DNA from: Cannabis sativa
Taxonomy: Eukaryota > Streptophyta > Magnoliopsida > Rosales > Cannabaceae
Direction of reading: 5' to 3'
NCBI RefSeq assembly: GCF_029168945.1
Contig: NC_083610.1
Coordinates: 51,725,429-51,789,428, forward strand
DNA length: 64,000 nucleotides
A program made the position numbers and the translations under genes. The notes beneath the pieces were generated by a model, which searched no databases, had not been told where the DNA came from, and saw only the letters and a list, made by a program, of their open reading frames with translations. This document shows, in pieces, positions 22,691 through 34,144 of this stretch (position 1 is the first letter of the stretch; the number at the start of each line of letters is the position of its first letter).

Positions 22691-25600
22691 TTAGAGAATG
22701 ACAAATCCACCTGGATTGTTGATTCTGGATCTACTAACCATGTATGTTCTTCATTGCAGCTGCTTGAAACTTGGGAGAATCTTCACCCAGATGAGTTAAA
22801 GCTAAAAGTTGGAAATGGCGAGTTGGTATCAGTTAAAGCTAGAGGAACAGCCCGAATCAAGTTTCATACAAAGAAGTTTTTACTTTTACAGAATGTTTTA
22901 TATATTCCAAACTTTAGTAGAAACTTGATTAGTGTTTCATGTTTACAAACACAATTTTATATATTGAATTTTTCGAGTTCAAATTGTTCAATTTCTCGTA
23001 ATGGATTTCATATATGTGTTGCTAACATGGAACAAGGGCTTTATGTTTTAAGACCTGACTGAACTTTTCAATGTAGCTAAACCTAGAAGCCTTAAGAGAA
23101 AAGAGATTGATAATGATGATCAAACTTATCTATGGCATTTACGTTTAGGTCATATAGGTTTTGATAGACTCAATAGGCTAACCAAAGACGGTCCATTGAA
23201 AAATATCGTCTTAGGAGAACTGCCAGTATGCGAGTCTTGCCTAGAAGGAAAAATGACCAAACGTTCTTTCTCTGCAAAGGGAGAGCGTGCCAAAAAAACC
23301 CCTAGGGTTAGTGCATTCAGATGTTTGCGGACCTCTGAATGTAAAAGCCCGAGGTGGTTATGAGTATTTCGTCACTTTTATTGACGACTTCTCTAGATAC
23401 AGTTTTCTTTACCTAATGCAAAAGAAATCTGAAACATTTGAAAAGTTTCAGGAATTTCATGCTTTCGGTCAAAACTAATTACGTAAAACAATAAAGATCC
23501 TGCGAACTGATAGGGGTGGAGAATATATGGATATGCAGTTCAAAGATCATTTAACTGAACTTGGAATTGAATCCCAATATACTGCCCCAAGCACTCCACA
23601 TCAAAATGGAGTTGCAGAAAGAAGAATTCGCACTCTCTTAGAAATGGTTAGGTCCATGCTGAGTTATTCAACTCTGTCTACGTCCTTCTGGGGATATGCT
23701 ATTCAAATGGCAAACGACATTTTAAATGTTGTACCATCTAAAGCAGTCCCTAAGATACCCGTCGAACTATGGAATGGTCGTACACCTAGTTTACGCCATT
23801 ATAGGATTTGGGGGTGCCCTGCTCACGTCTTGAGAAAGAAAGAAGGCAAACTGGAATCGCGAACTGAAGTTTGCATGTTTGTCGGAAATTCTAAAGAGAG
23901 TAGGGGTGGACTATTTTATAGTCACAAGGATAACAAAGTATTTGTTTCTACAAATGCTACTTTCCTTGAAGATAACAATATGAAAGACAACAAACCGAAA
24001 AATAAAGTTGTATTAGAGGAAATGCTTACAGATACAGTTCCTTCAAATGTTCCATCCTCTTCTACTCAAGAAGAGGACCATCCCACTCCCTCAGTTGTAG
24101 CAACTGAGAAAACTACTACCAAAGCTCCTATTCAGAAGGTCACCGCTCCTCGTCGTAGTGGGAGGGTTTCTACAAAACCATCTCGTTATGGCCTGGATGG
24201 TGAAATCAATACGGTCGTTGGTGACGGTATTGATGACGACCCATTAACCTATAAACAGGCAATGACAAGTCCGCAGCAGAAGCGATGGTCAGCCGGCATG
24301 GATTCAGAAATGGATTCCATGAAAAAGAACAAAGTCTGGGAATATGTAGATCCACCCGATGATTATCGTCCAATTGGATGCAAATGGGTCTACAAGAAGA
24401 AAAGAGGCGCTGGAGGCGAAGTCGAAACTTTCAAAGCTAGACTGGTCGCCAAGGGCTATACCCAAAGAGAAGGTGATGACTATGAGGAAACTTTAAGTCC
24501 GGTTGCCATGCTTAAATCCATCCGAATTCTTCTCTCCATCGCAACCGCTTTCAATTATGAAATCTGGCAAATGGATGTCAAGACAGCCTTTCTTAATGGG
24601 CTTCTTGAAGAAACCATCTATATGGAGCAACCAGAAGGTTATGTTCTTCCTGGGCAGGAAAATAAAGTTTGCAAATTAAATAGGTCCATTTATGGACTTA
24701 AGCAAGCTTCTCGCTCATGGAATAAAAGGTTTGATGAGATCATTAAAACCTACGGCTTTCATCAAAATGAAGATGAACCTTGTGTTTACCAACTCAAGGA
24801 AGACCAAGTAGTAGTATTCCTTGTCCTTTATGTTGATGACATTTTGATCATTGGCAACAATGTCAAGAAAATGACTCACATCAAGGAATGGCTTGACACT
24901 CAATTCGACATGAAAGACTTGGGTGAGGCAGCCTATGTTCTTGGTATTCAGATTATCAGAAACCGGAAGAACAGATCCCTTGCTCTCTCTCAAACAACTT
25001 ACATTGACAAAGTTCTAGAGAGATTCTCCATGACTTATACCTATGGGGAAAATATGCCTTCTAGATATGGTATCCGTCTATCTAAGGAACAGTATCCTAC
25101 TGATCCTCAAGAGATAGAAGACATGGCAAAAGTTCCTTATGCTTCTGCAGTTGGAAGTCTAGTGTATGCAATGTTATGCACTAGACCTGACATCTGCTAT
25201 GCAGTTGGAATCGTGAGCAGGTATCAGTCAAATCCAGGACACGAACATTGGAATGCTGTTAAGTATATTTTGAAATACTTAAAGAGTACAAGGAATTATG
25301 TATTAGTCTAAAAGGGTGGTGCTTTAAATCCCATAGGCTATACAGACTCAGATTTCCAGACATGTCTTGAAGACAGGAAATCTACATCTGGGATGGTGTT
25401 TACTCTTTGGGGTGGAGCAGTGGTTTGGAGAAGTGCGAAACAAACTGCGATTTCGGATTCTACCATGGAGGCAGAATACATAGCTGCGGGTGAAGCAGCT
25501 AAAAAGGTTGTCTGGCTTAGAAAGTTCTTCACCAGTCTTGGTGTAGTACCTGGAATGGAAAAGCCTATAGTCCTGCTTTGTGATAACTTTGGAGCTATAG

Positions 25601-25806
25601 CCAACAGTAAGGAACCTCAGAGCCACAAGAGAAGTAAGCATATAGAAAGAAAATATCATATTATTAGAGAATATGTGGGAAGAGGGGATGTGCTGGTGGA
25701 GAAAGTGGACACACAGGACAACTTAGCTGATCCATTCACCAAAGTCTTGGTAGTGACTGCATTCGAAAAGTACCGTCATAATTTAGGGTTAATTGAAATG
25801 TACTGA
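22691..25806 (+). pseudogene. pol: Element B pol: protease, integrase, reverse transcriptase, RNase H
   Basis: The protease active site WIVDSGSTNHVC is at about 22711-22746. GAG-pre-integrase (WHLRLGHIGF) is at about 23130-23160. The integrase D,D,E residues lie in HSDVCGP (about 23314), RTDRGGEY (about 23503) and GVAERR (about 23608). RT is long and open from 23527, with DVKTAFLNGLLEE (about 24575) and YVDDILIIG (about 24829). RNase H includes GYTDSDFQ, TMEAEYIAA and LADPFTK near 25730. The last 2.3 kb (23527-25806) is one frame broken by a single TAA at 25309. Upstream there are a frameshift near 23060-23287 and a TAA at 23476. All catalytic residues survive. Confidence 0.9.
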
Positions 25807-25820
25807 TTAGTTTTATATTA

Positions 25821-25835
25821 GTGCAAGTGGGAGTT
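25821..25835 (+). other. Polypurine tract of B
   Basis: GTGCAAGTGGGAGTT immediately precedes the 3' LTR. The same tract in inverted form abuts the 3' LTR of L (55545-55560). Confidence 0.7.
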
Positions 25836-27702
25836 TGTTGAGTTTTATGCCCTAAATAAAACTCTATTTCAATGTAATCCACATTATTCAATATTAATAA
25901 AGTAACAGAAGTATTTTTCATTCATTTGTGTATATTTTGGTTCACTTTATCAATTGTTTGTCTATTTGATTTATAAATTCATTCAAACCCCTTTTTACAT
26001 ACTTGATCATGTTTATTGTGTTGTCAACACAGTTGAAAGTAAACATGACTATGTGAATAAAGGATTCCTAGATTTATCAGAACACTGGGTTTTACTGATA
26101 TGACAATCTACAACAGAGTTTACTTGCATTTGGAGAAATGTTATGTTCTTTCCAGAACATTGGTTAAACAAAAGCTCAGGTTGGATGCATGGAGTATGCA
26201 TTGGAATGGACCGATATTGAATTTTGAAATAGATTTATAAAACTTACCGTAATATCTATTCAATTCAATATCACTAAGTTGATCCTAGATCAAATGATCT
26301 AAATCCTGATATGGTTAGGTTCAATCTCAAGAGTATTATTCGTGTTCTTTGATTTGTTAGTTAAGCCTACTTTTGGGTCAGGGTGATACGTACATTTTGG
26401 GAACACGGTAGTGCAATTGAGTGGGAGCGCTAACATAAACATGGAATCTATAGCTTCTATCTGGTGAATAGTAAGCAAAGGATGATTTCCTTCAAGCTTA
26501 ACCAAACGAAGATAAATGGTGGAGTACTCATTTCACTTAGCTGAAATATCATTTATACAGGGTTAAGTGTTTTAAGGATAAAATACATTGTAGGGTGTTA
26601 CGGTAATTAAGTCCCTTTACAATGTAAATCATCTATATAGAGGATCATTGATCAAATTAGGGTCATAACCATGGATAACTAATGATGTGTCTATATGGTG
26701 GAACATATAGAGCATTCTATATACTGAGAGTGCAATTCTAAGTTCTATGCGTGGATTCAACGAAGAATTAATAAGTCAGTGAATTTAAGTAGTAAATTCT
26801 TGATCTGCTTATTGGAAGCTCGGATATATAGACCCATGGTCCCCACACTAGTTGAGACAATATTACTTGTAAGACTCATTTAATTGATTTTAATTAATCA
26901 ATTATAATTCTCAAGTTAGACTGTGTCTATTTGAGAATTTATCACTTATTAAGGGCAAAACAGTAAATAGAGAATTTGAAGGGCATATTTATTAATTGGG
27001 AAACTTTAATTAGTTTTATTATTAATGAATAAATGACAATATATTATTTGATAATTAATTTTAATTATTAAATAATTAGATTTGACATTTATGTGGTTGA
27101 ATAAAGGAATTGTCAGTTTTTGACAAAATAGGAAACTAGAAATGTAGGAAAAGGAAAGTTGGAAAAGTGGCAAGCCTTGTTTCCACAATGCCTAGGCCAG
27201 CCACCTTGCTTCCCTTTTCACATTGATTTTTCAATTTTTTAATGCCAAGTAATTCAACCATAGCCTAGGTGGTCTTCTATAAATAGAAGGTAAAGGCTTC
27301 AGTTTTTGTAACACTTTTGAAAGAATTTTCTCTCACACAAAAACTCTCTTCAAGCCGCCACTCTCTCTCTCTCTCTACCTTCTCTGTTTTCAAAATTCTA
27401 TGAGTGATAGAGTAGTGCCCACACACATCAAGTAATACCTCAATCATAGCGATGAAGGCTGTGTAGAATTCAGAGTCAACAAAGAAGGACATTCGGGCTC
27501 AGATCTTGATTATACTCTGCGACAGAAAGGAATCAACGGTTAGAGATCTGAGTGGGAGGAGACATATATTCCGCTGCACTCAATGTAAGATTTCTCTTAC
27601 TTTTATGTGTTTAATTTTCCATCGTTTTAGAAGTTCATATTTAGGTTGTTAAATCAACATACTTGTGAGTAGATCTAAGATCCTGGTAAAATAATTCCAA
27701 CA
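25836..27702 (+). repeat. 3' LTR of B
   Basis: 1,867 bp, uninterrupted, TG...CA. It is followed by GAAAC (27703-27707), the duplicate of 6917-6921. It serves as the reference for reconstructing the twice-interrupted 5' LTR. TATA palindrome at 27274-27289. Confidence 0.94.
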
Positions 27703-28660
27703 GAAACTTCCCAAGGCAAGGATGAAGATGTGGATCCTCGACTTGGGGACCCAAGGAGCAATGTTGGACCTGTGGAAGAAGAGTTAGAAGAGATCGAGAT
27801 CGATCCAGCTATCCCGGCCAGAAAGCTAAAAATTGGAAAGGGTTTGTCGCTCAAAGTAAAATCAGAGTTGATAAAATTTCTGAGAGCAAACCTAGATGTT
27901 TTTGCCTGGTCACATGCGGATATGGTCGGAATCGACCATTCTATTATTTCACACGTCCTGAATATCGATCCTAACATCCGGCCAGTTCAGCAAAAACGAA
28001 GATTGCCGGATAAAGAACGAGCAGTAGTCTTGAAAGATGAAGTTGAAAAGCTGTGCAACAACAACTTCATCATTGAAGCTATTTACCCACCTTGGGTCGC
28101 CAACCCCGTACTCGTGCCTAAGCCGAACAAGAAATGGCGAGTCTGTATTGATTTCACAAACCTCAACAAAGCGTGCCCTAAAGACTATTTTCCACTTCCA
28201 AGGATCGATCAGCTCGTCGATGCAACAGCTGGGCACGAAATATTAAGCTTCATGGATGCTTATTCGGGCTACAACCAGATCAAAATGCATCTGCCAGACC
28301 AAGAACATACAAGTTTTCGAATAGACATGGGTCTCTACTACTACAAAGTCATGTCGTTTGGTCTTAAAAACGCCGGACCTACATACCAAAGATTAGTAAA
28401 CAAGATGTTTAAAGACCAGATCAGCAGAAATATGGAAGTGTACGTGGAGGACATGCTCGTCAAATCTAGAAAGGTTGGGGGGCACATAGACGACCTGGAC
28501 GAATGTTTCAAAGTCCTCAGGAAATACAACATGAAACTAAATACCTTAAAATGCTCCTTTGGAGTCAGCTCGGGAAAGTTTCTAGGCTTCATCGTCAATG
28601 CTCGAGGAATTGAAGCCAATCCAGAAAAAATCCAAGCCCTCCTGGATGCCAACAAAAACC
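27703..28660 (+). pseudogene. pol: Element A reverse transcriptase, with altered catalytic motif
   Basis: Continues the gag-protease frame of A in phase across the B insertion and stays open to about 28700. RT signatures: RPVQQKRRLPDKERAVV, VCIDFTNLNKACPKDYFPLP, SFMDAYSGYNQIKM and YYKVMSFGLKNAGPTYQRL. The catalytic motif at 28441-28452 reads YVED (GAG at 28447-28449) where the family has YVDD, so the second metal-binding position is Glu and polymerisation is expected to be impaired. A one-base frameshift near 28650 leads into the connection domain. Confidence 0.88.
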
Positions 28661-29633
28661 AAAGAGGTGCAAAGCCTAACTGGTCGAATCGCCGCACTTA
28701 GCAGATTCGTGTCAAAATCAACGGATAAATGTGTTCAATTCTTCAACATCCCGCGAGGAAACAAAAAGTTCGAGTGGACAGAAGAATGTGAAAGAGCTTT
28801 TCAAGATCTAAAGGCACAGCTCACAAAACCTCCCCTCCTTTCTAAACCTCTAGACGGTGAGGAATTGGGGATATACCTAGTAGTTACGGAGCATGCCGTG
28901 AGGTCCGTGCTCATCAGAGAAGACTCATGGAAGCTGAAGGCCGATATCCGTTGATAGAAAAGCTCGCATACTGCCTCATTCTAGCAACAAGGAAGCTGAG
29001 GCCTTACTTTCAAGCTCATCCTGTTCGGGTGTATACCGACCAACCACTACGACAAATACTGCAGAAGCCAGATGCCTCTGGACGGTTACTCAAGTTGGCG
29101 GTAGAATTGGGTCAGTACGAAATCAATTTCCAACCCCGAACAACTGCCAAGCCTTGGCCGAATTTGTGGTGGAATGCATAGGCAAAACAGAAAGCATACC
29201 AGAAAGCAATCCCGAGCCAATACCACAGCCAAGCAATATTGAAGACAAACCGACCTGGAAGCTACATGTGGATGGGACGGCAACAGATCAACTATCTGGC
29301 GCAGGAATTGCCCTTATCACACCTAGGGGGCAACACCTGCACGTTGCGGTGAAATTCAGATTCAAAGCCTCTAACAACGAAGCCCTAATCGCTGGACTTA
29401 AACTAGCGAAGGAAATGAAGGCCGAACACATTGAGATCTGCAGTGATTCACAGCTGGTGCTAAATCATGTATCCGGTGAATACAAGGCTCGGGGAGAAAA
29501 AATGATAGCATATCTGAGCAAAATACATGATTTGCTCGCACAATTCATAAAGCTACAGTCTCAGACAAATTCCAAGAGAAGAAAATACAACGGCAGATGC
29601 GTTAGCTCGATTGGCGAGCAGCAATATAAGTGA
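28598..29633 (+). pseudogene. Element A connection/RNase H plus second RNase H domain
   Basis: The first domain is in two frames (28598-28954, TGRIAALSRFVSKSTDKC; then 28927-29181, YPLIEKLAY and VYTDQPLRQILQKP), with a small deletion between. A second RNase H follows at 29154-29633, with catalytic Asp in HVDGTA, Glu in NNEAL and Asp in CSDSQLV. Its last catalytic Asp lies in TTADALARL, reached only after a one-base frameshift near 29575. A duplicated RNase H of this kind is a recognised Tat-lineage hallmark. Confidence 0.85.
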
Positions 29634-30969
29634 CAAGGCAAACCTGGTCCCTATCCAGTTCCTTGAAGAGCCTAGCATCACTGGCACGGAAGAAATCAAA
29701 ATGATCGACACATCTCCAAACTGGATGACGCCAATAGCGGCCTATCTCAACGTTGAGGAACTCCCAGATAACCGAAAGGAAGCTCGAAAAATGAGAAGAA
29801 AGGCAGCACAGTACATCATAGTAGAAGGGGCCATGTATGGAAGAGGATTCTCGATGCCATTACTCAGATGTGTCACACCAGATGAAGCTGCACGGCTTCT
29901 ATTTGAAGTTCATGACGGATTCTGTGGAAATCAAGCAGCCGGACAGAGCTTATCGAAGAAAATTCTAAGGCAAGGCTACTTCTGGCCAACGATGATTGAA
30001 GATTCGAGAGCCTATGTCAAGAAGTGCGATAAATGCTAGAGATTTTCAAAGATACCAAGAGCTCTGCCCAACGAGCTGACACAGATGCAAAGTCTGTGGC
30101 CCTTTGCCGTCTGGGGAATTGACCTAATCGGACAGTTACCTAAAGGTAAAGGCGGGGTGCAGTACGCAGTGGTAGCAGTCAACTACTTTACTAAGTGGAC
30201 TGAAGCCAAACCACTTGCAACCATCACATCAAAGAAGGTTCAAGACTTAATAGTGAAGAACATCATATGCTAGTTCGGACTACAGTACGAAATAGTCTCG
30301 GACAACGGCAAGCAGTTCGACAGCCAATCTTTAACTGATTTCTGTGCGAACCATGGTATCATCAAAAGTTTCTCTGCAGTGACACATCCTCAAGCAAACG
30401 GTCAAGTTGAAGCAGTCAACAAAACCTTGAAGGATACACTAAAGAATAAACTCGAAGATGCCAAAGGAAACAGGCCAGAAGAACTCCCCGAAGTTCTATG
30501 GTCATACCGTACAATGGAAAGAACAGCAACCGGTTAGACACCATTTGTGATGGCATACGGTTATGAAGCTATGCTGCCCGTCGAACTCAAACCACCTTCC
30601 CACAAAAGATTGACGTACGATCAAGGTACCAATCACATACTCCTTGCAGAATCACTTGATGAAATCGAAGAAAAACGAGCAACTGCAAACTTAAAGTTGA
30701 TTGCTCATCAACAAAAAGTAGCTCGGTATTTCAACAAACAAGTGAAAGCTCGGAAATTCTTTGTGGGAGACATGGTCCTAAGAAGGGTATTCCTAAACAC
30801 CAAAGACAGCACGTCAGGTGTACTAGGACCCAACTGGGAAGGACCATACCAAGTGGTCGAAGTTCTCGATTCCAGAGCATACAAATTAGGTAAGTATGAC
30901 GAAAAAATGCAACTCATTCTAGTACCATGGTAGTGGAATGGAGAACATTTAAGGAAATACTACAAATAA
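29611..30969 (+). pseudogene. Element A integrase
   Basis: The zinc-binding N-terminus is at about 29870-30039 (VHDGFCGN..., KKCDKC), with the second His of the motif read as Gln. The catalytic core has D in GIDLIGQLP (about 30115), D in SDNGKQF (about 30300) and E in GQVEAVNK (about 30400). The C-terminal part (VGDMVLRRVF, LGPNWEGPYQVVEV) ends at TAA 30967-30969. Internal stops are TAG at 30037, 30271, 30535 and 30931, two of them (30037, 30535) in contexts where CAG is expected. The rest is open, so decay is by substitution. Confidence 0.88.
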
Positions 30970-31828
30970 AGCACTCAGGTCGGCTAGACCATTTCAAAGT
31001 ACTAAATGAACATTCGCTTCTAAGTGAATGGCCTTCTGGGCGGACTACGCGCAAAGGTTTCAGAAACAAAAGTACTCAAGTCGGCAAGACCACTTCAAAG
31101 TACAGCTTCTTATGTCTGCAATTTGTTTTATTTCATGATAAGCTAAAAGATCAGATTAGATCAAATAACTCTGATGTAAGTTACCACGGTAACAAATACA
31201 TTTTCGATCAATAAATGAATAAAGATAGTATTTCCAATTCTATTGAGTCGAAAAAATCAGCATGATTATAATTTAGCGAAAGTGCGTACAAAAGATTTAG
31301 TCGTACCCAAAACACCGAAAAGATAAGCAATATATTTGCGAAAGACAAGTGACCAAGAGTCATACGTCTGCTCGGTCACTTGGGGGCACCTATACCTGTA
31401 TAAATCATTTGGTAAAAATAAAACAATCACAATTGCACGGCAATTATAAACAGAGAATGAAATTCATTAAGGATGACAAAAGCACGTAGTACCGGGATTA
31501 AAAGTTTCCCGGTCAGCCCGTTGTCCAAAAAATGAAAAATAATTCCAAGTTTAAAGACCGCTTGGTCGATCATGATGTCTTAAAAAAGGCCCTGAGGCCG
31601 AATAAGATATATATATATATATAAAAAGGAGATAAAAAGAGAATTGTTTAAACAGCTGGAGTCCCAGGCTCTTGGTTCGGTTCTTCTAGGCCAACTGCAG
31701 CAGGAGGATCTGTTGTTAGAACAGGAGAAGCATCAGCAGCCTGACAAGAGGTTGAAGCAACTTGGCCAGAGGTTGAAGCATCCGCCTTGTTCCCACCATA
31801 AGCAACTTGGGCCTGGCTGGGCCTCGCA
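30970..31828 (+). other. Non-coding 3' region of A between integrase and the antisense gene
   Basis: A segment of about 30 bp (CTCAGGTCGGCTAGACCA... ending TTTCAAAGTAC) at about 30974-31003 is repeated with changes at about 31076-31105. A (TA)n run lies at about 31607-31622. No sense-strand coding is seen. A minus-strand open stretch at 31648-31935 is low-complexity and may be a shadow or 3' extension of the antisense gene. Confidence 0.6.
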
Positions 31829-31981
31829 TTACTCAAGGTACATGTCCTTAGCCTCGCCCAAGTAGTCAAAGTTGGCCCGGGGATTAGCCTTCCAGAAATC
31901 GAAGAAGAGCTCGAGGCCGACTGTCTCCAAGGCATTGACCTTCTCCTTCAACCTGTCCACCTCGACCGTAAGCTCCCCCAC

Positions 31982-33729
31982 CACTACTACAAAAATTACT
32001 TTTGCTTCAGTTGTAAAATGAAACGCAAACATTTTGTGTCGGTTGTGTAAACCGACGTAATAACAGCAGACACAAATAGTCAAGTTATTTGCTTCATTTA
32101 TAAACCGACGCAAATTGTTTTTTGCTTCAGTTAAGAACTGAAGCAAAAATTACTTAAATGAAGCAAGAAACTTAGCTTCAAATTGTAACCAACGCAAATT
32201 GTTTTTTTTTTTAACTTTTTGTGTCAGTTATAAAACGATACATAGTTGTAGATAAGAAAAATTAAAAATTTCTCTACAATTTCTCCACCTGCATTTTTAA
32301 ATTTCATAATGTTTTTGTATACCAATATTTTTATACACTAACAATAACATTATAGTACCAACTTACAAGAGCAGAAACCAACAAGAACCACAACAAAATA
32401 CAAACAAAAGAAATTAATACCAAATTAAAAGTTATCTAAGACTTCTAATAACATAATCACACTCTTACAAAACTAGAAAACAATGAAAGTAAAAATAAAT
32501 GACTGAATGTATAATTATATATATATAGGAAGGAAATAAATTGAGAGAAAACAAAGCAAGGAAGAGGCAACATTAGGTAAGGCAGACCGCACCACAACTC
32601 CTTTCGAACTAGGGACTTGGCCCTCTCGTCGTCAATCTCACTTTTTTAATTCTCCAACTCTTCAAGCTCTTTTCTTCTTGGGTCGTTGGAGCTTGGTTTT
32701 GGGGCTAGAACTAGATCTTGAATCACTTTGACTATCTGAAATTAAGCCAATCCTTAACTACTCATTTTTTTTCTTCAAGTTTGTACAAATAAATTCAGAC
32801 TTGTAGCATTGAACAATCAAATCCTAAATGAGCAGGAACACAAAATTTTATTTACCAAAAAATGAACCACTTAACAAGCTCATTTTGATACATTCAGAAT
32901 AATCTACATATTCTACAACCCATATAGCAGACTAGAGCAACCACACCCACTCGAGATGACCCAAGGAGGTTGAAAACACAAAAAAAATAAAGCAGCCAGT
33001 AAATAAAGCACCCACTCGATTCAAACTTGTAACTTTCTACCAAAATCAAAGAAAGATAGAAGCAAATCAAACAGCAGTAAACTCACTTATCTGCAATATT
33101 GATTCCAAAGATCCGAACCTTGTGCATATTAGGGAACTTTACCATGAACCACCACAAGGATTAATTCTGGTTGTAATCGCCCTATTTCTTGCGCAAAGGT
33201 CTGCAGTAGTTGATGAGAAACCACCAATGGTACATCGTCAGAGAGAGAGACAGAGACAGTTTCAGAGAGAGACAGTTTCAGAGGAGTGTACCAGTTGGGG
33301 ACCGACGGTGGCGGCAGACAAGCACTGGGCAAAGGCGCGGGTGGGTTTCAAATTAGGTCTGGTAGGGTTTTCAATTGAGGACGACACTTGAAAATAATGA
33401 AGTTATAGTTTATAAAATTTGAGTTTTAAAAATGCTTAATCTTTTTGCTTCGGTACACAACCGTGGCAAATATATTAACCTCAATTTTTAACTGAAGCAA
33501 AAGAGATTGGCTTCAATTTTGCACTGATGCAAAATGCAAAAGACAATTTTTTAAATTATCACATTTTACCTCGGTTACACTTTTTGCATCGGGGTATGAG
33601 CTGATGCTAATGTTTATTTTTTAGCTTCAGTTACACAATGAAGCATAAAATCTCCCCTTATTTATTGCCTTGGTCAACCAATTTGGTGAGACGCGTTGAC
33701 CGACGCAAAAATTACTTTTTGTAGTAGTG
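31982..33729. mobile_element. Element E: non-autonomous CACTA transposon
   Basis: 1,748 bp. Ends are CACTACTACAAAAATTACTT and its inverted partner (...AAGTAATTTTTGC on the complement), with 3-bp duplication CAC (31979-31981 and 33730-33732). Subterminal copies of a GCTTCRGTT-like motif occur in both orientations in the outer 250 bp at each side, as expected for transposase-binding repeats. No transposase is present. The interior (33080-33380) includes a less AT-rich, gene-like segment. Confidence 0.88.
33080..33340 (-). pseudogene. Gene-like fragment inside CACTA E, unidentified
   Basis: On the minus strand a CT-rich leader-like stretch (about 33240-33290) precedes an open frame (33332-33129). 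A short exon-like segment reading HKVRIFGINIAD ends at a good donor, AA|GTGAGT, near 33089. It looks like the 5' part of a host gene picked up by the transposon. I do not recognise the gene. Confidence 0.35.
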
Positions 33730-34071
33730 CACCTTGGCATCCTTCCCCTCCTTCATTTGAAGAAGAACTTGTCGCAGAGAAGTCCTCTCATCCTGAAGAC
33801 TATTAACTTCAACAGATAAGATCTCGATGGTCTCCTCAAAGCGATCAGCAGCTTCGAGATCCTTTGTCAGCACAGAGATCTTCTTCTCGACAGCAAACAG
33901 CTTCTTGTTGGCTTCGCCCAACTCTAGGCGAACAGCTCTAGCTTCCGCCCTGGCCGTCTCAGCTTCCTTTTTGGCCAAGTCCGCCTCTGCCATCAAGGTG
34001 TCGGACAGAGCTGCGCTCTTGGAAGCAACAGATTTAGCCTGGGAGTAAGTGTAAGCCAACTTCAAACCGGC

Positions 34072-34144
34072 CTGCACAAAGGAAAAAATTCAGCATATGG
34101 AGCTAAGTGTGGAAAGTTAAAGGGAAGTATCAAAAAAGACTTAC
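34072..34144 (-). other. Canonical intron in the antisense gene of A
   Basis: 73 bp on the minus strand, donor AGG|GTAAGT and acceptor TTTGTGCAG|G. Joining 34145 to 34071 keeps phase 0 and links the Ser/Pro-rich block to the coiled coil. The exon and boundary consensus on both sides are intact. Confidence 0.8.

Larger units (their letters stand above)
6922..27702 (+). mobile_element. Element B: Ty1/Copia retrotransposon with long LTRs and long leader, nested in A
   Basis: It begins TGTTGGG, ends CCAACA and is flanked by the perfect 5-bp duplication GAAAC. The 5' LTR is in three pieces (6922-7517, 16370-16708, 18607-19535; 1,864 bp total); the 3' LTR is 25836-27702 (1,867 bp). A primer site, a leader of about 2.6 kb, a truncated gag, protease, integrase, RT and RNase H follow in Copia order. 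Net of nested elements it is about 10 kb. Long LTRs and long leader suggest an Angela/Tork-like lineage, but I cannot settle the clade by eye. Pol retains all catalytic motifs; gag is badly damaged. Confidence 0.93.
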
